Part shown: positions 60,539 to 64,000 of the stretch, piece after piece
Layout of the letters: each line of letters starts with the position of its first letter
Position numbering within the stretch: the first letter of the stretch is position 1
Assembly (NCBI GenBank): GCA_024867545.1
Contig: JANFNE010000032.1
Coordinates: forward strand, 62,001-126,000
DNA from: Phytopythium helicoides
Lineage: Eukaryota > Oomycota > Peronosporomycetes > Pythiales > Pythiaceae
Length of the DNA stretch: 64,000 nt
Direction of reading: 5' to 3'
The notes under the pieces: model-generated
Database searches by the model: none
What the model saw: only the letters and a program-made list of their open reading frames with translations
Told to the model about the DNA's origin: nothing
Translations under genes and position numbers: made by a program

Positions 60539-61512
60539 CCTTGGTGGCCGAGCTCTCGCGCGCGGGTCGACAGGACGGGACCTCGAGCGACGCCAAGGCA
60601 AGCCAAGTGCAGATGGCGACGGCCCACGCACGTGAGCGAGGTCCTTGGTGGCCGAGCTCTCGCGCGCGGGTCGACAGGACGGGACCTCGAGCGATGCCGA
60701 GGCAAGCCAAGTGCAGACGGCGACGGCCCACGCACGTGAGCGAGGTCGTTGGTGGCCGAGCTCTCGCGCGCGGGTCGACAGGACGGGACCTCGAGCGACG
60801 CCGAGGCAAGCCAAGTGCAGATGGCGACGGCCCACGCACGTGAGCGAGGTCCTTGGTGGCCGAGCTCTCGCGCGCGGGTCGACAGGACGGGACCTCGAGC
60901 GACGCCAAGGCAAGCCAAGTGCAGATGGCGACGGCCCACGCACGTGAGCGAGGTCCTTGGTGGCCGAGCTCTCGCGCGCGGGTCGACAGGACGGGACCCC
61001 GAGCGACGCCAAGGCAAGCCAAGTGCAGATGGCGACGGCCCACGCACGTGGGCGAGGTCCTTGGTGGCCGAGCTCTCGCGCGCGGGTCGACAGGACGGGA
61101 CCTCGAGCGACGCCGAGGCAAGCCAAGTGCAGATGGCGACGGCCCACGCACGTGAGCGAGGTCCTTGGTGGCCGAGCTCTCGCGCGCGGGTCGACAGGAC
61201 GGGACCTCGAGCGACGCCGAGGCAAGCCAAGTGCAGATGGCGACGGCCCACGCACGTGAGCGAGGTCCTTGGTGGCCGAGCTCTCGCGCGCGGGTCGACA
61301 GGACGGGACCTCGAGCGACGCCAAGGCAAGCCAAGTGCAGATGGCGACGGCCCACGCACGTGAGCGAGGTCCTTGGTGGCCGAGCTCTCGCGCGCGGGTC
61401 GACAGGACGGGACCTCGAGCGATGCCGAGGCAAGCCAAGTGCAGACGGCGACGGCCCACGCACGTGAGCGAGGTCGTTGGTGGCCGAGCTCTCGCGCGCG
61501 GGTCGACAGGAC
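60539..61512. repeat. Satellite A array, right (about 9 units)
   Basis: 104-bp units that end in the middle of a unit at GTCGACAGGAC (61,502-61,512). Two units (about 60,740 and 61,465) carry the B-type GAGGTCGTTGG head. Confidence 0.93.
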
Positions 61513-62291
61513 TTCTGCCTAACGTCTGTCGTTGATACTGCAAGAGCGTGATGGTGAGAAGTATCGAGAAGGAGTGCGACCTGAGGCGGTCACTCGTCTG
61601 AGCAAAGGTGGATGGGGCTGAACTCTTGTGTTTGATTCGACGAATCTATATGCAGGGCTACTTGTTCGAGTGAACTAAGTGTGGCGTAGCTGAACTGTTC
61701 ATGAGGTAGAAGTGTCCGCATTCCTGGCGGTCTGGGAGGCGAGTTGGCAATGTTCCGTGGTGAGTGCCGCTTGGACTGCGCGGTATCCACCAGGCATGCT
61801 GAGGCCGAGCTGGTCCGAGTCGGCGTCGGACTCGTTCATTCGCTGCCAAGCTATGGAGTCAGTCTGTTGAAGTACCTTCGGGTTTGATTTGGTAGCGGCA
61901 TGTCCAGTGTCTTGGAGGCCCTGGCGGTGGCGCTACGGGATTAATTGGAACCGCCCAGGATGATCCACGGTATGCATGCGCAGACATCAGTGTCCACACT
62001 GCGCCCTTGAAGCTACTTGAAGCGCACCGTCCCCAGACCGTCCCCAGACCGTCCATGAAACAGTACTACTCCAGCTGTCGATCGGCTACGATCGGCTTGA
62101 AGGCACCCCAGCCCAGCCCAATGCCCCAATCCAACGCCTCGCTGCGCGCATAGTCAGTTCCGACTGGAGCTCTCGATTCATTCAGCCGTCGTCGCTTCTC
62201 CCCAGTCAGATCGATGGTGAGCTCGGTGTGGCTGGCTGGTAGTCGCTCGCAGAGCTGACGCCTCTAACTCGAATCGTTTGCGGTTGTTGCT
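61513..62291. other. Right flank of the satellite array
   Basis: About 780 bp, no gene recognised. A short direct repeat (CCGTCCCCAGACCGTCC) lies at 62,029-62,053. Confidence 0.4.
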
Positions 62292-62825
62292 GATGCCGAT
62301 GGATGAAACAGAACCGAGAGAGGCGCCAGGCGGACACCCCCGTGAGACGGGTGCGGTCACGCGAAGAGGAAGCCGAGACAATGCACGAGAAGGTGAGACG
62401 GCAGCCGCGACAGCAGCAGCGGGAGCGGCGCAATCGTCATCGTTATCATCATCACCGCCACCAACAGCAGCAAGATCAAGAGCGGGGGCAAACGCAGGAG
62501 CGGGAATGCGAGCGACCGTAGAAGAAACCCCGCCACAAGCTGTACTCGAATGAGACCATATTCCTCACGAGGGCCGTGGTCGGTCGCCGCGTCTCGATAT
62601 TCGTCGTGCAGACCACGCGGAGAGACACCATCCGCGAGCTGAAGGAGAAGATTCGCGTCGTGATGCCGGTTGATGGCATCGACTTTACGATGCAGATCAG
62701 CTGATACCCGAGCAATAAGTGGATCGACTGTACGGACCAGGCGGTGCTCGAGTACTTGCGCGGCCACGCCCCCGGTATTCTCGGGCGTCTCGTGGCGCGA
62801 GCATGGTGCGACTCGGAGCATCAGG
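62292..62825 (+). pseudogene. Ubiquitin-like domain pseudogene
   Basis: One plus-strand frame carries a Gln/Arg/His-rich lead (62303-62518), a TAG (62519-62521), then a ubiquitin-like fold (AVVGRRVSIFVVQTTRRDTI, RELKEKIRVVMPVDGIDFTM), a TGA (62702-62704), and then SNKWIDCTDQAVLEYLRGHA in the same frame. Two in-frame stops in otherwise coherent protein make it a pseudogene. The ubiquitin-like call rests on the TIRELKEKI wording and the strand order. Confidence 0.5.
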
Positions 62826-63165
62826 TTGGTTTCGTGTTGGGAGGTGCACCGACTGTAGGTAAGCTACATCTTCTTGTCAGCATACTACCGGGCATTAGGA
62901 GCGACACCAGCCAAGTTTCCATCACCAGGGAATCAGTTCAAGTTGGACTCCAACCAAGTTGCCGGTCATCGTCGCAGCGGTACGCAGCACACCACCACGC
63001 TGATGTTGAAGGTGGCGATGACGACGAAGAGGAGAAGATGAAGCTCTCCCAGCTGGGTGTGGAACAGCGAACCGTTGGATCCTCTATCGCTGCTGCAAAT
63101 GATGGTGAGATCGCATATCTTCGAGCGGCGCTGACGAACAAGGAAGAGATGGCCGCAGAACTTCG

Positions 63166-63317
63166 AGCCCACCTGTGCGCACCATGCGGAGGTCGGCGAG
63201 CTGCGATTCACCAAGATGGTGGACACGCGCCTTGAACGATGCCTGGAAGGGGGCTAGCACGGTACTCGTGGCTGTCTGATAGCGAACGAGTTGCTCCACG
63301 ACTATTGCCAACAGGCG
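63166..63317 (-). pseudogene. Stray copy of the EF-hand gene's first exon
   Basis: The minus-strand translation QLVRYQTATSTV and APFQASFKARVHHLGESQLA matches exon 1 of the gene at 2.2 kb (FQASFDARVQHLGESQLTDL), at DNA level too. The match includes about 45 bp upstream of the 2224 ATG and the first bases of the following intron (GTGCGCAC). The rest of the gene is absent. Confidence 0.7.
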
Positions 63318-63646
63318 AAGTCATCTTTGGACTGGAGTGAATGCGAACGAATAAAGGGTGTTTCGGTGGCGACAGTCGTGACAGTATCTGCAGTACATGA
63401 AAATGCTCTACCGAATCTCGTCGTCAGTTTCACGAGTTTCTCCTTGTCATCAAATGTTCACCTTTACCAGCTCGAACATCACGCCTAACTGCTTCGCTCA
63501 CAACAAGGTCGAAACGCGAGGGCCAAAAATCCATCTACAACGCCAAAAAGAAGGCATAATTGATGAGATGAGTACCAACATCTGGAATCACGGTCATAGC
63601 CATGTTGAAGTGAGACTAGTGGTCATTACGAAACCACCACCGGCTC
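63318..63646. other. Region upstream of the right-edge gene
   Basis: No recognised feature; an in-frame stop is expected upstream of the ATG at 63647. A short frame (63397-63666) on the plus strand is not convincing. Confidence 0.35.
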
Positions 63647-64000
63647 ATGCGACCTGGGTCTGCTAGCGTCACGGGCCCGGCGGCAGTGCAGGGCAGGCTG
63701 CGCCCTCAGTCCGCTGCTCTTCTGCAGCTGCAGAGTCAAAATCGAGGAACTCCGGCGTCGAGTGATGAGTTGATCCGCGACCTGGAAGCAAAAGTGCGGC
63801 GCGTGGTGGAGCTCAAGCGTACCGAGAGCGATCGGCTGCGTTTCGCGGTGGCTAAGAAGCGCGAGGATGTAGAGCGTGCTCGGCTTGCGCTTGGTGACCT
63901 ATTGAAGGATTGTGCGGCGCTAGGACTTGCGGATGAGCAGCTAGACGAGCGTGAACGCTTGCAGCCCGTGGCTTCCGTCTCGCGCCGGCCAGTGTACGCG
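63647..64000 (+). CDS. Coiled-coil protein, N-terminus only
   Basis: The frame opens at ATG 63647 and is open for 118 codons to the window edge. After a Gln/Ala/Pro-rich lead comes a charged coiled coil at about residues 42-100 (LIRDLEAKVRRVVELKRTE, FAVAKKREDVERARLALGDL). The style would suit the neck or stalk preceding a motor in a C-terminal kinesin, but no motor sequence is in view. The start context and any upstream exon cannot be checked. Confidence 0.55.
   Translation, partial: MRPGSASVTGPAAVQGRLRPQSAALLQLQSQNRGTPASSDELIRDLEAKVRRVVELKRTESDRLRFAVAKKREDVERARLALGDLLKDCAALGLADEQLDERERLQPVASVSRRPVYA

Larger units (their letters stand above)
35441..61512. repeat. 26-kb composite satellite array
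   Basis: Continuous tandem repeat DNA of two related units (A, B) and a spacer module (C). Order: A (27 units), C 3' fragment, B, C1, B (about 80 units), C2, C3, mixed A/B, C4, B, A (about 9 units). A and B share about 57 bp that include GCACGTGAGC, GAGCTC, CGCGCGCG and GTCGAC. No mobile-element protein, rRNA or confirmed gene lies inside. The location is consistent with a heterochromatic or structural satellite; its role is unknown. Confidence 0.95.

Noticed and set aside
35441..61512. CRISPR-like regular repeats
   Set aside because: There are no unique spacers: the whole unit repeats, and the genome is eukaryotic.
35441..61512. rDNA intergenic spacer
   Set aside because: Nested subrepeats resemble such spacers, but no rRNA sequence or known pol I promoter is visible in the window.

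Overview
The window looks like nuclear DNA of an oomycete, most likely Phytophthora or a close relative. The reasons are a compact gene layout (neighbours 40-220 bp apart), short introns of about 58-80 nt with GT/GC donors, GC-rich coding sequence, a duplicated pair of bZIP/M96-like genes of a kind I associate with oomycetes, and a CFAP97-type flagellar protein typical of zoosporic organisms. The assignment is inference; no rRNA or organelle marker is present.

Left part (1-31.9 kb), ordinary gene space: a C2H2 zinc-finger protein cut by the window edge (minus), an EF-hand protein (plus, 5 exons), 2.7 kb without recognisable genes, a bZIP/coiled-coil protein (6.2-7.6 kb), a secreted or membrane GH31-family protein with two trefoil domains whose catalytic residues are replaced (7.9-11.3 kb), a decayed gene (11.7-12.5 kb), a WDR91-type LisH/WD40 endosomal protein (12.9-15.4 kb), a CTL/SLC44 transporter (15.5-17.7 kb), a small ankyrin-like protein, a CFAP97-like protein, the ALG12 mannosyltransferase (9 exons), an unknown 707-residue protein, a hormone-sensitive-lipase type hydrolase, and an inverted second copy of the bZIP-like gene that carries a frameshift (30.5-31.9 kb).

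Middle (32-35.4 kb), gene debris: remnants of an unknown family, a foldback element, a 10-bp tandem repeat and a kinesin motor pseudogene.

Right part (35.44-61.51 kb): about 26 kb of layered satellite DNA. A is a strict 104-bp unit. B is a related unit of about 118-161 bp whose length mostly varies by whole GGCGAC hexamers. C is a 1.5-kb spacer module present four times, plus a 3' fragment. A and B share a core, form hybrids, and are organised into higher-order repeats (297 bp, 413-414 bp, about 2 kb) and a block duplication about 3.1 kb apart. The minus strand of A and most of B lacks stop codons, so very long but probably meaningless frames occur.

Right flank (61.5-64 kb): a ubiquitin-like pseudogene with two in-frame stops, a stray copy of the first exon of the EF-hand gene, and the start of a coiled-coil gene that leaves the window. 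The satellite is therefore embedded in decayed duplicate genes, while the first 29 kb are compact and conserved.
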